Positions 1-11,087 of a DNA stretch of 64,000 bases are shown piece after piece (position 1 is the first letter of the stretch; every line of letters starts with the position of its first letter). A program made the translations under genes and the position numbers. The notes beneath the pieces were generated by a model that worked only from the letters and a program-made list of their open reading frames with translations, ran no database searches and was not told the DNA's origin. Source of the DNA: Carya illinoinensis (Eukaryota > Streptophyta > Magnoliopsida > Fagales > Juglandaceae); assembly GCF_018687715.1 (NCBI RefSeq), contig NC_056755.1:35607001-35671000 (forward strand), in the 5' to 3' direction.

Positions 1-682
1 TATATTAGTGCCTCGTAATATATATATATATATATATACATGTATGCATATGTGTATATATTATATACATAGATAAAACAGATTAATAATTTTATAATTC
101 ATTTTATAAAATAAATAAATTTTAGAAAAATAAATTTAATTAAATTTCATATAATACGTTAAAAATTTAATTAAAAGTTGTAATTATTTTTAAGTTGTAC
201 GGATATTTTCGTCAATTGACAGTTTTTTTAAAATTCGAATTACGTTCCGTATTATCCAGAAAGTACGTTTGATGCTTTTCCTCAAACGTATTTTTTAACT
301 TATTTGAGATTAAAAATACTTTAATATATATGTAATACCCGAACGACTTAATTTTTTTATTACAAAACTTTTAAAAATATTTAAACATTTTTTAAAACTC
401 CTTTTACAACTCCAAACATATTCTAAGAAAATATATCAAATATTTTAAAAGAATATGAGATGTTGCACCCACCGATGGTGTAGGCCGACAAATTATCCCA
501 AGAAAGTTAAATATCTTTTTTCATATATTATTTTTATATTTTTAAATATTTTAAAAAAATTACAATATCATTAAAAAAATACTCATTTGAAAGAATATTA
601 ATAGAAATTCCGAATTTTCTTAACATTACAGTTAAAATTAACAAATATTAACAAATTAAAAATAACAAACACATGCAAAAGT
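1..682. other. AT-rich intergenic DNA
   Basis: I see no gene here. The stretch is strongly AT-rich, with a short TA microsatellite near 20-40 and many stop codons in all frames. Confidence 0.7.
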
Positions 683-1125
683 TATGACGATGGTACTCCA
701 CGTCATAATGATGAAAATAGTTAGTGTATGAAATCATATAATATTTTGCTTAGAAATAAGAAGTTTATGTTCTTTACAATGTTCTAATGAATCTCCAATT
801 ATATTATTGATTAGTTCTTTTGAAATAAAGACTATGTGACTTTGATTTTCTATTAAGATGTTATAAATGGTATTAGAGTACAACTCCAACCAAAAATATA
901 AAATTTGAACCGTACTACCTATGATTGACTAACTTGATGAGAAAGTCAAGAAATTAAAAGAATATATTGTGATATTCTATAGGATAAAGATAAAGATATA
1001 TGGTATATGAGATCTCACATTACTTAAAAATGAGAAGTTCTTACTCTTTATAATATTTCAATAAACTCCGTTAACTAATTGTCTTGGAGTATAAATTATA
1101 TGATTTATTTCATTAGAGCGTTACA
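683..1125 (+). mobile_element. Probable TRIM (terminal-repeat retrotransposon in miniature)
   Basis: Two diverged direct copies of about 160-180 bp flank a short interior of about 100 bp. The right copy (968-1125) begins tgtgatattc and ends gttaca. The left copy ends near 865 with gttata and matches the right one through shared blocks (agaagtt, gttctttacaat against ctctttataat, and the end). A primer-binding-like tggtattagag lies directly after the left copy at 868-878, one change from the tRNA-Met-type tggtatcagag, and a purine-rich tract precedes the right copy. No coding capacity is visible. TRIM LTRs starting with tgtgatat are common in dicots, from general knowledge. The left boundary is approximate and I found no target duplication. 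Confidence 0.5.
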
Positions 1126-2020
1126 AAAATAAAATCCAAAAGCCAACAAAAATGAAAAAATAAACTAAAATTATAGAAAAAAATAAAAAATAATTTAATG
1201 TACTTAATAATTAAAATAAAAAATAGGTTAAAACAACTTAATAATAAATAATAATAAAAATACAAGAGACAAAAAGGAAGTAACTACAACTGATACACGC
1301 GAGCCACCTCCATGGTTTCTCGATCACATATCGGCCATCTCTATATTGGCCGACCATGCCCTTTGAGCTACAGTGCTGCCTCTATCGTAATTATTAAGTT
1401 TATAAATTTAGTTTGAGAATATATTTTTCATTTTTCTAAAACTTTAGTTGATTTTTTATTTGTGCTTTTTTAAGATTATTTTACGTTTTTTAATTATTAT
1501 TTTAGTTTATTGGTTGTTTTACTTTTTAAACTTTGGCCTTTTCAGATTATTCTTTTTAAAGAACAAATGGACCATTTTTTTATTTTGTAAAATCTTAAGA
1601 AAACTATTCATTTATGACTATTTATATCTTGTAATTTTTTTTTTTGTTAAAATAAGTATATTTTTATCGTAAATAGTTAATCTCATCCTAAATAATCTAT
1701 TACAAATATTTAATTTTTTTTTAAGTTAACTTTCATATATTCATAACTATTTTTAAGAGGATGACTGATGTTGCCATGTCAGCTTCTGATTATTGACACT
1801 AGATGACAATTTTCTATCTTATAAAACAAACAAAGGAGAGATGGATGAAGGAGAGAATTTTTTAAAATAACTGTGTAGAAAGTTAAAACTTAGTAAATTT
1901 TTATAAACCAATGATTAATGTGACGAAGTTAAAGTAGAATTTTTAGTCATTGATTTAAATAAAATAATAATAATTAAAATAGAACTCGTTAGCTGGCATT
2001 AATGATGAGTAAGAACTGCA
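1126..2020. other. AT-rich upstream region of the LRR gene
   Basis: I see no gene here. A slightly GC-richer patch occurs at 1290-1390. The 74-codon frame at 1448-1672 is made of Phe, Ile and Leu codons from AT-rich DNA and is not credible as a gene. Confidence 0.6.
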
Positions 2021-2024
2021 TTTT

Positions 2025-2038
2025 CCTATATAAAAATA
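2025..2038 (+). promoter_or_regulatory. TATA box of the LRR gene
   Basis: The tract cctatataaaaata lies about 170 bp upstream of the preferred start codon at 2199. It is a close match to a plant TATA box and would place transcription start near 2060. No mapped start site is available. Confidence 0.6.
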
Positions 2039-2198
2039 GATTCTAACCAAGTAAACAGAGATCAAGGAAGAAAGATAAAAACGGGGTCCATTTTTTCTGG
2101 TCCGGCTGAACGTCCTAGTTACTCTCCACATTATGGTGATCCTTATTTGTAGAAGAAGCAAACCCGTCAAACAAGCATTTTGGCATCCTCCATTGAAA

Positions 2199-3440
2199 AT
2201 GGGGAAGAGCTGGCTTCTTGCTGTTCTCCTCTCTATTATTTCCACTGAAGTTGCTTTTTCTGTGGATGTTGGTGTTGGTATTGGTATTGGCAATGTAGAT
2301 GGTGGTGGTGGTGGTGGTGGCGGCGGCGGCGGAGGCGGAGGCGTTTGGGTTGGTGGTGGGATCAACAACTCAGGGCCATCTGGTTCTGGGTCTTCGGTTC
2401 CAAAGCTCAACAGAGCTTACACTGCTCTCCAGGCATGGAAATCTGCAATAACAGATGACCCATTGAAGATTTTAGACACTTGGGTTGGCGCTGATGTCTG
2501 TTCTTACAAAGGAGTCTTTTGTGCAGACTCTCAAGATGAAATGGATGCACCAACTGGCCCTGTTGTTGCAGGTATAGATCTCAACCAAGCAAATCTTCAA
2601 GGCACTCTTGTCAAGGAGCTCTCTTTCCTCACTGATATATCTCTGCTCCACCTCAACAGCAACAGATTTGCAGGCACAATTCCTAACACATTTAGAGATC
2701 TCTCATCACTCCAAGAGTTAGACCTTAGTAACAATCTCTTCTCAGGTCCTTTCCCTGTAGTCACCCTATACATTCCAAACCTCATTTACTTGGACCTCCG
2801 TTTCAACACATTCTCAGGCCCCCTTCCTGAAGATCTCTTCAACAAGAACTTAGATGCAATCTTTCTCAATAACAATCAATTTGAAGGTCAACTTCCGCAA
2901 AACTTGGGGAACTCTCCAGCTTCTGTGATAAATTTAGCTAATAACAAGTTCAGTGGAAACATCCCAACAAGTCTTGGTTTCATGGGCTCCAAACTAAAGG
3001 AGATATTGTTTCTTAATAACCAATTAACAGGTTGCATTCCTGAGGGAGTTGGGCTTTTCACAGGCATGCAAGTTTTGGATGTAAGCTCCAATTCCTTGAT
3101 GGGTCATCTGCCAGATACCATATCTTGTCTAGAAAATATTGAGGTTCTCAATTTGGCACACAACGAGCTATCTGGGGTTCTTCCAGACCCGATTTGTTCT
3201 CTTAGAAGCCTTGTGAATCTCACTGTTGCCTACAATTTCTTTTCCGGGTTCAGCCAGCAGTGTTCCAACCTGTTCAACAGGAATGTGGGCTTTGATTTTT
3301 CACTAAATTGCATCCCTGGGAGGGACATGCAGAGACCTCGACCAGAATGTTCAATGATTCCAGGAGGTGGGTTGAATTGTCTGAGAATCCCGGCTGCAAA
3401 TCCTCTTGTTTGTGGTTCAATAGTTGCCTCATCTCCATGA
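2199..3440 (+). CDS. Secreted leucine-rich repeat protein (At4g06744-like family)
   Basis: This is an intronless ORF of 413 codons from the preferred ATG at 2199. An upstream in-frame ATG at 2133 would add 22 residues ahead of the hydrophobic segment. I prefer 2199 because it puts a signal peptide (MGKSWLLAVLLSIISTEVAF) at the very N-terminus. Next come a Val-Gly region and an uninterrupted run of 14 glycines (codons at 2301-2342), an LRR N-terminal cap with a Trp and paired Cys (VCSYKGVFC), and about nine LRRs with the plant consensus (LxxLxLxxNxFSGxIP). A Cys-containing C-terminal cap (CLRIP, NPLVCGS) closes the protein. There is no transmembrane or kinase domain, so the product should be apoplastic or wall-associated, like LRR-extensins without the extensin tail. 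The ligand or partner is unknown. The frame is intact and the family assignment is firm. Confidence 0.9.
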   Translation: MGKSWLLAVLLSIISTEVAFSVDVGVGIGIGNVDGGGGGGGGGGGGGGVWVGGGINNSGPSGSGSSVPKLNRAYTALQAWKSAITDDPLKILDTWVGADVCSYKGVFCADSQDEMDAPTGPVVAGIDLNQANLQGTLVKELSFLTDISLLHLNSNRFAGTIPNTFRDLSSLQELDLSNNLFSGPFPVVTLYIPNLIYLDLRFNTFSGPLPEDLFNKNLDAIFLNNNQFEGQLPQNLGNSPASVINLANNKFSGNIPTSLGFMGSKLKEILFLNNQLTGCIPEGVGLFTGMQVLDVSSNSLMGHLPDTISCLENIEVLNLAHNELSGVLPDPICSLRSLVNLTVAYNFFSGFSQQCSNLFNRNVGFDFSLNCIPGRDMQRPRPECSMIPGGGLNCLRIPAANPLVCGSIVASSP

Positions 3441-3942
3441 GGGTAGAGTTACAGGTCTGATATTCCGGTACAACAGGTTGGTGATGGCTGTCTAATTATT
3501 AAATACCAGCAATTAATGATTAGAGCTTCCTAATTTATTTCTTCATTAATTTAGCTCAACCAACTTGCCATTTGTCATATCCATCTTAAATGGATTGGAC
3601 ATGTCCAGAATTGCAGGTTGGAAGACCTTTTTCAGTATTTTTTTTTTTTTATTTGGACTAAATCCAATGTCTGAGTAACGAATATAGAAATGGATGTGCA
3701 GTTTACTTGCTTTATCACGTTACATCTTTGTCCCATAAATTAAAGTCGTCTGTCTTCATCCTGGCAGCTTTCTAAAGTCGAACTTTCACACGCATGCCAA
3801 TGCTCTACTAATTCGACAAACAGACATATATATCCCACTTGTCTTATAGCACTTACCTTTGATAGGCGCACTTCTCAGCAATCCATCACCCGGTTGGTGT
3901 TAGATTCTTTTAGTTTCATACTAAGGAATGGAATAATATAGT
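3441..3942. other. 3' flank of the LRR gene
   Basis: This holds the presumed 3' UTR and intergenic DNA. I see no further gene. A short T-run lies near 3640. Confidence 0.5.
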
Positions 3943-4098
3943 TGTAAGCATAATTATGTATTAATCTGTGTATTAATATGATGTGATTGATTAAAAAATA
4001 AATTTTATTGAAAATAGTATTAATTTAAATCTTAAATATGAATAAATCAGTATTAGTACACAGATTAGTGCGTAACTGTGTTTGTATGTAGCAAAACT
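3943..4098 (-). mobile_element. Small MITE with about 35-bp terminal inverted repeats (uninterrupted copy)
   Basis: On the minus strand this stretch reads gttttgctacatacaaacac at one end, and the other end is its diverged inverted copy. The inner parts of both ends share the motif cactaatctgtgta or a close variant. The same family occurs again around 16380 and 25838, where it is split by the 9.3-kb hAT element, so this copy shows what the unoccupied site looked like. It has no coding capacity. The superfamily and the target duplication are not resolved. Confidence 0.6.
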
Positions 4099-4264
4099 CC
4101 TAAGGAATATGGGACTGATTTTTATAGTTATTTCCCCTATTTTTGTTTGGATTTTTTGCACTATATTGACTTGTTTTGGGTATTTATTGGGATTCCTCTT
4201 CCCCACTATTTGTACTTCTTTTTAATTTAATAAAATTATTAGCTTACTAAAAAGAGTAGTGATA

Positions 4265-4440
4265 CACATCAGCCACTATTCAATTTCACACCACACACTT
4301 CTAGCTTTTTCATAGAGTGTAGGGGTACTTTTCATAGGATGTAGGGATACTTTTCATAGGATGTAGGGATACTTTTTATAGGATGTAGGGGTACTTTTCA
4401 TAGGGTGTGTGGTGTGTAATTATGAATAGTGACTGATGAG
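4265..4440. mobile_element. Foldback MITE carrying an internal minisatellite
   Basis: The ends form an imperfect inverted repeat of about 40 bp: the left side has cagccactattcaatttcac followed by accacacac, and the right side has gtgtgtggtgtgtaattatg followed by aatagtgactg. The interior is almost entirely a 22-bp tandem repeat. There is no ORF. The exact ends and target duplication are uncertain. Confidence 0.55.
4318..4405. repeat. 22-bp minisatellite, four copies
   Basis: The unit tgtagggatacttttcatag (plus ga) repeats four times with one or two substitutions per copy. A partial copy lies on the left. It fills the interior of the foldback element around it. Confidence 0.85.
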
Positions 4441-5734
4441 AATAATTATTCTACTAAAAAATATTATATTGTACACTTTCATCCTATTGCTATCAAATTA
4501 TCAATCTATCAACCCGTGAATTTTTTATTTTAAAACATAAAAATTGAACTAAAGATTGATAAATAATACAACGTCAAGATGGAGATCTTAAAGAGACAAA
4601 AGCTCAGGCCTTGCTAACTTGCACTCTCTACTCTCTAGGTACGCTAATAGAGGCCTAATGTCTTGTGCACGGATGCACATCAGAATCCACTGGGGATTCC
4701 ACAACAGCAACGCGTGCGCACATCCAGCGCATAAAAACCATAACTTAGCCACAAATATCTTGAAAATCATGATGGGATGTATGCGGTCCTCTCCGTTGAA
4801 TACCGCACAACATACATTCACCTCTACTTCCATGAATCCTATAACCTTCATATTCCAAGTCAGGTCTCTTTTTTCTGATTTATAGAGGATTTTGTGTTTG
4901 CAATGATCTGAGGGCCACATTCAAAATCTTTAAGAATTGCTAAGCCACATTCAAAATCTTTAAGAATTGCTAAGCCATACAATAAGTAAACAAATTCATC
5001 TTTAACTTAAGTTTTTTATTTAAAATTGTATCATAATAAAAGATTTTGAGTTTGAACACTAACTCTATCTTTTAATTTAATAATGTAAAGATGGAACGTC
5101 CGCGAGATCCAACCAGAGTCGTTGAAAGAGCTATTGACTATTGAGCTCTCATCTAACTTTGTAAGGTCTCTTATCCATGTGAAAAACAAGAGAGCATATT
5201 TACTTTCTTCTTTAAAACATCAATAAAAAGATAACATACAATTCAACCAATTCCTCAAAAGCATTGATGCAACATTGACATGAAAGATTCTACTAATTAT
5301 AACTAGGCGTAGAGGATACGCAACTCACATCTGATAATGAGAATTTTTAAAACTCAGATTTTTAGACGTATCTTGCAAGTTAGTTCGTACATATGATCAA
5401 TCATGTGAAAAGTGCATCCTCCACCCATGTATGCTTCACAACTGCTAGTAAGCATAAAGACTTTTCATAGAAAATAAACAAGAGAAAAGCAATGGGGTCA
5501 ATAGTTAAAAAAGGGGCAGTTAAAAAAGGGGCATTCTCACGTTTCAATACTTTCATTCAAATGTACCGTCCAGGCCAAATCTATAGATTGCCAATACTTT
5601 ACAAAAAATGGCAAAAAATTGTAACAACTTCCTCATGAAGATTGAAGGGAAAACAATAGTACACGAGAGAGATCAACTCAAAAAGTTTCCTTAGAATTGC
5701 AACTGATGAAATAATTGAATAAATTGATAAAAAG
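4441..5734. other. Intergenic DNA left of copia element 1
   Basis: No credible gene is present. Overlapping frames on both strands near 4590-4920 (110 and 88 codons) match nothing I recognise. The stretch holds the 30-bp duplication at 4915-4974 and a duplicated 16-bp unit (gttaaaaaaggggca) near 5505-5540. Confidence 0.5.
4915..4974. repeat. Perfect 30-bp tandem duplication
   Basis: Two identical copies of a 30-bp unit beginning ccacattcaaaatctttaag stand head to tail. Their identity suggests a recent duplication. Confidence 0.9.
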
Positions 5735-6066
5735 TGATAACAGTGCTCTGATAATCCCAGCTCGTAAATTAAGCAATCCCAAGTCAACTGAAGAAACAAC
5801 ATAAACATAGAAGCATATCATGCAGTGTATTCCTCCTCACTGATAGACCAGCTGTTATAACAGCTATCATAAGTTTTTGGTTAGTTTTGGAAGGTCTGGT
5901 TGTACATGCTTAAATTAACTGCATAATTTTTAGTGACTTATGTAAATTTAGTTATTCTTGTATAAACTCATCAAGGGAAGATACACTCTCTAACAATATT
6001 ATATAATGAATAGAAATACTCATCTCTATTTCATCCCATGAGAAAGGATTTCTCAAAAATTCTTCA
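5735..6066 (+). repeat. 5' LTR of copia element 1
   Basis: The 332-bp LTR matches 10179-10508 along its length, with scattered substitutions and small indels. It starts tgataacagtgctctg and ends caaaaattcttca. Confidence 0.9.
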
Positions 6067-6087
6067 TGGTATCAATCTATTAGAGCT
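6067..6087 (+). other. Primer-binding site of copia element 1
   Basis: The sequence tggtatcaatctattagagc follows the 5' LTR directly. Its start matches the tggtatcagagc complement of initiator tRNA-Met used by plant copia elements, but a 9-bp stretch (atctattag) appears within the site. Confidence 0.65.
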
Positions 6088-6128
6088 GATGGGAAGATAG
6101 AGAGATCTTCTCTCTGCAGTTGTCCAAC

Positions 6129-9100
6129 ATGTCTTCCACCTCCATTACCTCTTCCTTTACCATTTCCAGTGATGACTATTCTTATCCTGTGACACAAAAC
6201 ATAGCAAACTTTTTGTCAATCCGCTTTTCATCCACAAATGGAAGACACAGATGATTAACATCCTTGAAAGTTGTGATCTTCAAGGCTTTGTGACTAGCGA
6301 GACTCAACCACCACCCTAGCTTATTCCTACTGGTGATTCTGAGCCCCAACAGAATCCAACCTTCTTAAAATGGAGCAAAATAGACCGCTTGGTCAAGGGG
6401 TGGCTTACAACCACCTTATTTGAAGACCTTGTCGGCATCGTAGTTGGGCTTACCACTACTGTTGAAGTGTGGCATGCACTGGTACATGCTTTTGCTTGTG
6501 TCTCTTTTGATCATAGCCTTGCTCTTAAGCAAAAGCTCACTTCTATCAATTGTGGATTTGATACTCTCAGTGTATACATGTGAAAATTCAAAACTATTCG
6601 TGATGAGTTACCTGCCATTGGGAAATTTATACCAAATCACAAGAAATCTTGGTGACTTCTTAATGGTCTCGGTATGAACTATGAAGTTTTTACTACCGCC
6701 ATGCTCCGCCCTCCCATTCCTCTCTACTATGAAATTGTTACCCTTTTGGAATGTTATACTGAGAGGTATAAACCAGATGCACCACCATCCTCACCTATGG
6801 TCTTTTATGTTCAAAAGGGGAGGTAAAACAAGAAGAAACAAGGAAACTCTACTTCCTTCAATTCAAAGGGTAGTGGCTTTGTTCAAGGCAACCAGTCTAG
6901 CTCCAAGTCCTCCAACTCTCAATCCTGTGGTCTAGCCTCCAACTCTCCTCAATCTTCCAATCCTCCTACACCAAAGGATGAAATTGTTATCTATCAAATT
7001 TGCAATAAAAGGAATCAAACAACCATCTAGTGTTTTAATCACTCTTATACAGCTGACAATGTTCATAAGAATTTTGCAATTGTCAAATTGGATAAACCTC
7101 AAGACACAACTTGGCATCTAGACACGGGTGCAACAGATCACATGACCAATAATGCAGGTAATCTCCATTCTCTAACACCATATCGTGGTAGTGAAGGTGT
7201 CATGGTTGGGAGTGGGGAAGTTCTATCTATTACACATATTGGAAAAGGAATTAATGTTGGGAAAGACTCTTCTAAAATCATTTTAAATGATGTTCTTGTG
7301 GTCCTTGATCTTAAGAAAGATTTGTTGTCTATTAGCAAGTTAACCTCTAGTTTTCCTTTCACCATTCAATTTGATGGTTCTAGTTTTGTGGTAAAGGATA
7401 GGACCACACAAAGAATAATAGCAACAGGCAAGAACTGGAAAGGGTTGTATACTTTTGATGATGTTCCACCAAATCCTACTGCATTTGCTGCTTATTTTTC
7501 TACAAGATTTTGAAGAACAAATAACACTTGTTGGCATTTGCGATTGGGTCACCCTCATTCCAAAATCTTAGATTATCTTTGTAATCAAAAGTTTATTGTC
7601 TCTGATTCTAATTCCAAAAGTACTAAAATATGTACCAGCTACCAAATGGGCAAAGCTACCAAACTTCCTTCTCTACCTCATGATAATAACATTGACTTTC
7701 TTTTTTACAAGATTCATTGTGATCTTGGGGGGCCTGCACCTATTGTTTCAAGGTACAAGTATCAATATGATGCCACTGTTGTTGATGAATATACTCGTTT
7801 CACATGGTTGCTTCCACTTCACCATAAGTCAGAACTATTTGACAACATTGTTTATTTTCACAAACTTGTTGCATGTCAATTCAATGTTAAGATCTCTATT
7901 TTCAAATGGGCAAAGGTGGGGGAGTTTTCTAACCATGCTCTCACAACCTATTTGCTGGATAATGGTATTCACCACCAATCTACATGTCCTAAGATTCCTG
8001 AACAAAATGGAAAGGCTAAAAGTAGTTACTGTAGCATTATAGAATTTGGATTATCTATGTTCTTTCATGCTAATCTACCTCACCGCTTTTGGTGTGATTG
8101 TTTTTCCACTACAGTCTTTCTACTTAACAGGTTACTGTAGCATTATAGAATTTGGATTATCTGTGTTCTTTCATGCTAATCTACCTCACCGCTTTTGGTG
8201 TGATTGCTTTTCCACTACAGTCTTTCTACTTAACAGGTTACCTTCACAAAACTTAGATATGGACTCACCCTACTTTCATCTTCATCATGCACACCCAGAC
8301 TATAGTGTTCTTCAAGTTCTCGGCTCAAGATGTTTCCCCTACCTTGGTGACTATAGGCAACACAAGCTGGAACCAAAATCTCTCCCATGTGTCATGGTCA
8401 AACTGACATTGAGGGGGAGCTCTCCACTTTTGCTGAAAGGACAACTTCTCTTCTTGCTATATTTGCCTTTTCTCCTCATTCCTTGCCTCTATCTAATGCA
8501 GATCCTCTAGCCAGTGAGTCTCCACCAAACCCTCCTCATGAGCCTGTACCTTCTTTGATTAGTGGTCCTTCATAGCACATTGCTTTTGCAACACCTCCTC
8601 ACACCGTGGTTACAAGATCACAAATAGGAATTTGAAAGCCCAAACCCAGATATGCCAATCTGCACACTATTTCTACCATTCCCGATATTCCTAAGTCCAT
8701 TGTCTTCACCAAAAAGCATCATGGTTGAACCTCTACCATGCAAGAAGAACTCACTGTATTGGCTGCAAACCATACTTGGACTCTTCTACCTTGGCACCTT
8801 AACATGAATGTTGTAGGTTGTAAATGGGTCTAAAAAGCCAAACTACAACTTGATGGCTACTTGTAATGTTCTAAAGCTCATCTCATTGCTAAGGAGTTCT
8901 TTCAAATTGATGGTGTGGACTTCTTCGAGACATTTTCTCTAGTTATTTGACATGCTAGCATTCATGTTGTGCTCACCTTTGCAGTTTTCAAAAGGTGGGA
9001 TTTTTGACAGCTTGATGTTAAAAATGCTTTCCTTCATAGAAAGCTCAACACACCTGTCTATATGCAATAACCCCTGGCTAAGTCGATCTTGATTATCCTT

Positions 9101-10150
9101 CTTATGTGTGCAAGCTTCGTTGTGCCCTTGATGGACTTAAGCAAGCTCCACGAGCCAAGTTTGATCGGCTAAGTGACTTTCTTCTTCTGCTTGGATTCTA
9201 TTCAAGTTCTACTAATCCCACTCTCCACAAGGTATACTTATCATGTTACCCTATGTTTACGATATGGTGGTCACATGCACTAGTTCCACTCAAATAGAGT
9301 GGCTCATTCAGCAATTGGGTCATCAATTCTCCATCAAGGATCTTGGTCACCTCCACCACTTTCTCGATATTGAAGTGCACAGACTTGGTCCTAACATGTT
9401 TCTCACTTAGCATTGATTTGCTCTTGAACTTCTGACTCATTTTCAAATGTATGATTGCAAGCCTATTGCCACCTCCATCCCTCTAAAGGTCGGCATCTAA
9501 GTTCCCTTACTGAACTTATTCCTGATCATATCAGAGCATTGTAGGTGGTTTGCAATATCTAATATTTACAAGGCCCAACCTCTCCTATAGTGTGAACTGT
9601 GCCTGTTAGTTTATGCAGTCCCCTACTATGTCTCATATTCATCTTCTTAAATAGATCTTAAGTTACCTTAAGGGTACTGCCAACGTGGGTCATTATCTCC
9701 ACTCCAACAGCAGTCTTGATCTCTATGGTTTCTTTGATGCAGACTGGGTAAGGTGCCCCTTCATGCGTCATTGTACGACTGGTTTTTATATCTTTCTTGG
9801 TGGCAATTGCATTTTGTGGAGTGTCGAGAAGCAAACCATAGTGGCTCAATCCAGTGCTAAAGCTGAGCTTACTTGGCTCTCTCATCTGTTGTGAGACCTT
9901 GGCATTTTTCTGCCCAAACCCCCTTCACTTCACTATGACAACCTCAGCGCCTTCTACATAGCTATGAATCCAGTCCTTCATGCTCACAAGAAGCATATCG
10001 AGCTAGACTACTATTATGTCTGTGAACACGTGGTACTTGGTTTACTTGAAACTCGTTTTGTCTCCTCTTCTCATCACCTGGCTAACATCTTTATTAAGCC
10101 AATTCCAAAGGCTCGGTCCCAAAATTTTCAAATTAAACTTGGTATTCTGC
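6129..10150 (+). pseudogene. Gag-pol pseudogene of copia element 1
   Basis: This is the remnant of a copia polyprotein, broken by many stops and frameshifts. A gag-like start lies at 6129. The aspartic protease core (WHLDTGATDHM) is near 7110-7150, and the GAG-pre-integrase region with the LGHPHSKILDYL motif starts near 7530. Integrase spans about 7700-8250 and includes the RFWCDCFSTTVFLLNRL stretch. RT remnants span about 8810-9400, with the catalytic-site region reading YDMV instead of YVDD near 9250. RNase H spans about 9715-10150 (FFDADW, SSAKAELTWLS, KHIELDYYYV). A 106-bp tandem duplication disrupts integrase. It cannot encode a functional protein. Confidence 0.9.
8025..8236 (+). repeat. 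106-bp tandem duplication inside integrase
   Basis: The segment beginning gttactgtagcattatagaa at 8025 is repeated at offset 106, with two or three substitutions between copies. Because 106 is not a multiple of three, the duplication shifts the reading frame. Confidence 0.9.
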
Positions 10151-10166
10151 CTGATCCTCGGCCATG

Positions 10167-10178
10167 TTTGAGGGGGAG
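10167..10178 (+). other. Polypurine tract of copia element 1
   Basis: The tract tttgagggggag abuts the 3' LTR start at 10179, as expected for the plus-strand primer. Confidence 0.8.
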
Positions 10179-10508
10179 TGATAGTAGTGCTCCCATAATC
10201 CCAGTTCGTAAATTAAGCAATCCCAAGTCAGTTAAAGAAACAGCGGAAATAGAGGAGGATATCCTGCAATATGTCCACCCTCAGCAATAGGCTAGCTGTT
10301 ATACTAGCTGTCATAAGTCTTTGGTTAGTTTTGGAAGGTCTAGTTGTACATGCTTAAATTAGCTACATAATTTTAGTGACTTACATAAATTTAGCTATTC
10401 TTGTATAAACCATCAAAGAAAGATGCACTCTATAACAATATTATATAATGAATAGAAATGATCCTCTCGATCTCATCCCGTGAGATAGGATTTCTCAAAA
10501 ATTCTTCA
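10179..10508 (+). repeat. 3' LTR of copia element 1
   Basis: The 330-bp LTR starts tgatagtagtgctccc and ends caaaaattcttca, matching the 5' LTR. Confidence 0.9.
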
Positions 10509-11087
10509 AACAGGTCAAATGTGTATTTTTCATAGAACCACCTCCTTCAAAGACAAGTTTTTGAGTCTCCATTGCATTGAATCAAACTCCACAATTTCTA
10601 AACAAGAATCAATCTTGAAAAAGTACATTCCACGAACCAAAGGTATCCTAATCCAAATAATACGGTGATCATATATGGACTGGTTTAAATTGATTATATC
10701 ACAAGAAGCTAGGCGATATTGTGATCTCATGTAGAACCAAATAAATCAACAAGTAAAACTTATATATATTACAATTTTTATTTTTATTTTTGAGAATTTT
10801 TATCTTGGTTCTTAAGGAACTTTCAAATTCAAATATGTGCTTATTAAGCACCTGCTAACATGCAGGAGGTTTCACCTTTTAATTGAGTGTATAGTCGGGA
10901 TTTGAGCTTAGGATCTCTACTCTATTATTACGTAAAATCACTACTTATCCCAAAAGTATAAGTTGCTAGGAAGAAATAGATTTAATCATCTATATATGTC
11001 TTAACATTTTTCTGACAATCTTTGCTTGAAGCTACCGATGTATGTTCTGCTATTAAAGGATGCGAGTGAGGGAATTCTCATTGACAT
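10509..11087. other. Intergenic DNA between copia element 1 and a hAT-like element
   Basis: AT-rich. I see no gene or repeat that I can name. Confidence 0.5.

Larger units (their letters stand above)
5735..10508 (+). mobile_element. Ty1/copia retrotransposon 1, short LTRs, decayed
   Basis: The element is about 4.8 kb with LTRs of about 330 bp starting TGATA and ending TTCA. It has a primer-binding site after the 5' LTR and the polypurine tract ttgagggggag just before the 3' LTR. The flanks aaaag (5730-5734) and aacag (10509-10513) look like a 5-bp target duplication with one change. The interior order is gag, protease, integrase, RT, RNase H, which is diagnostic of Ty1/copia. The compact size and short LTRs resemble the Ale/Retrofit-type lineage, but that is inference and would need an RT tree. 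Confidence 0.9.

Noticed and set aside
1448..1672. 74-codon hydrophobic plus-strand frame
   Set aside because: It is made of Phe, Ile and Leu codons from AT-rich DNA, with no start context or family resemblance.
1955..2410. 151-codon minus-strand frame with a proline run
   Set aside because: It is the antisense shadow of the glycine run and signal-peptide region of the LRR gene. The plus strand has the real domain structure.
4588..4920. Overlapping frames of 110 (minus) and 88 (plus) codons
   Set aside because: Neither matches a family I recognise, and no splice or promoter signals support them. They may be a repeat remnant.
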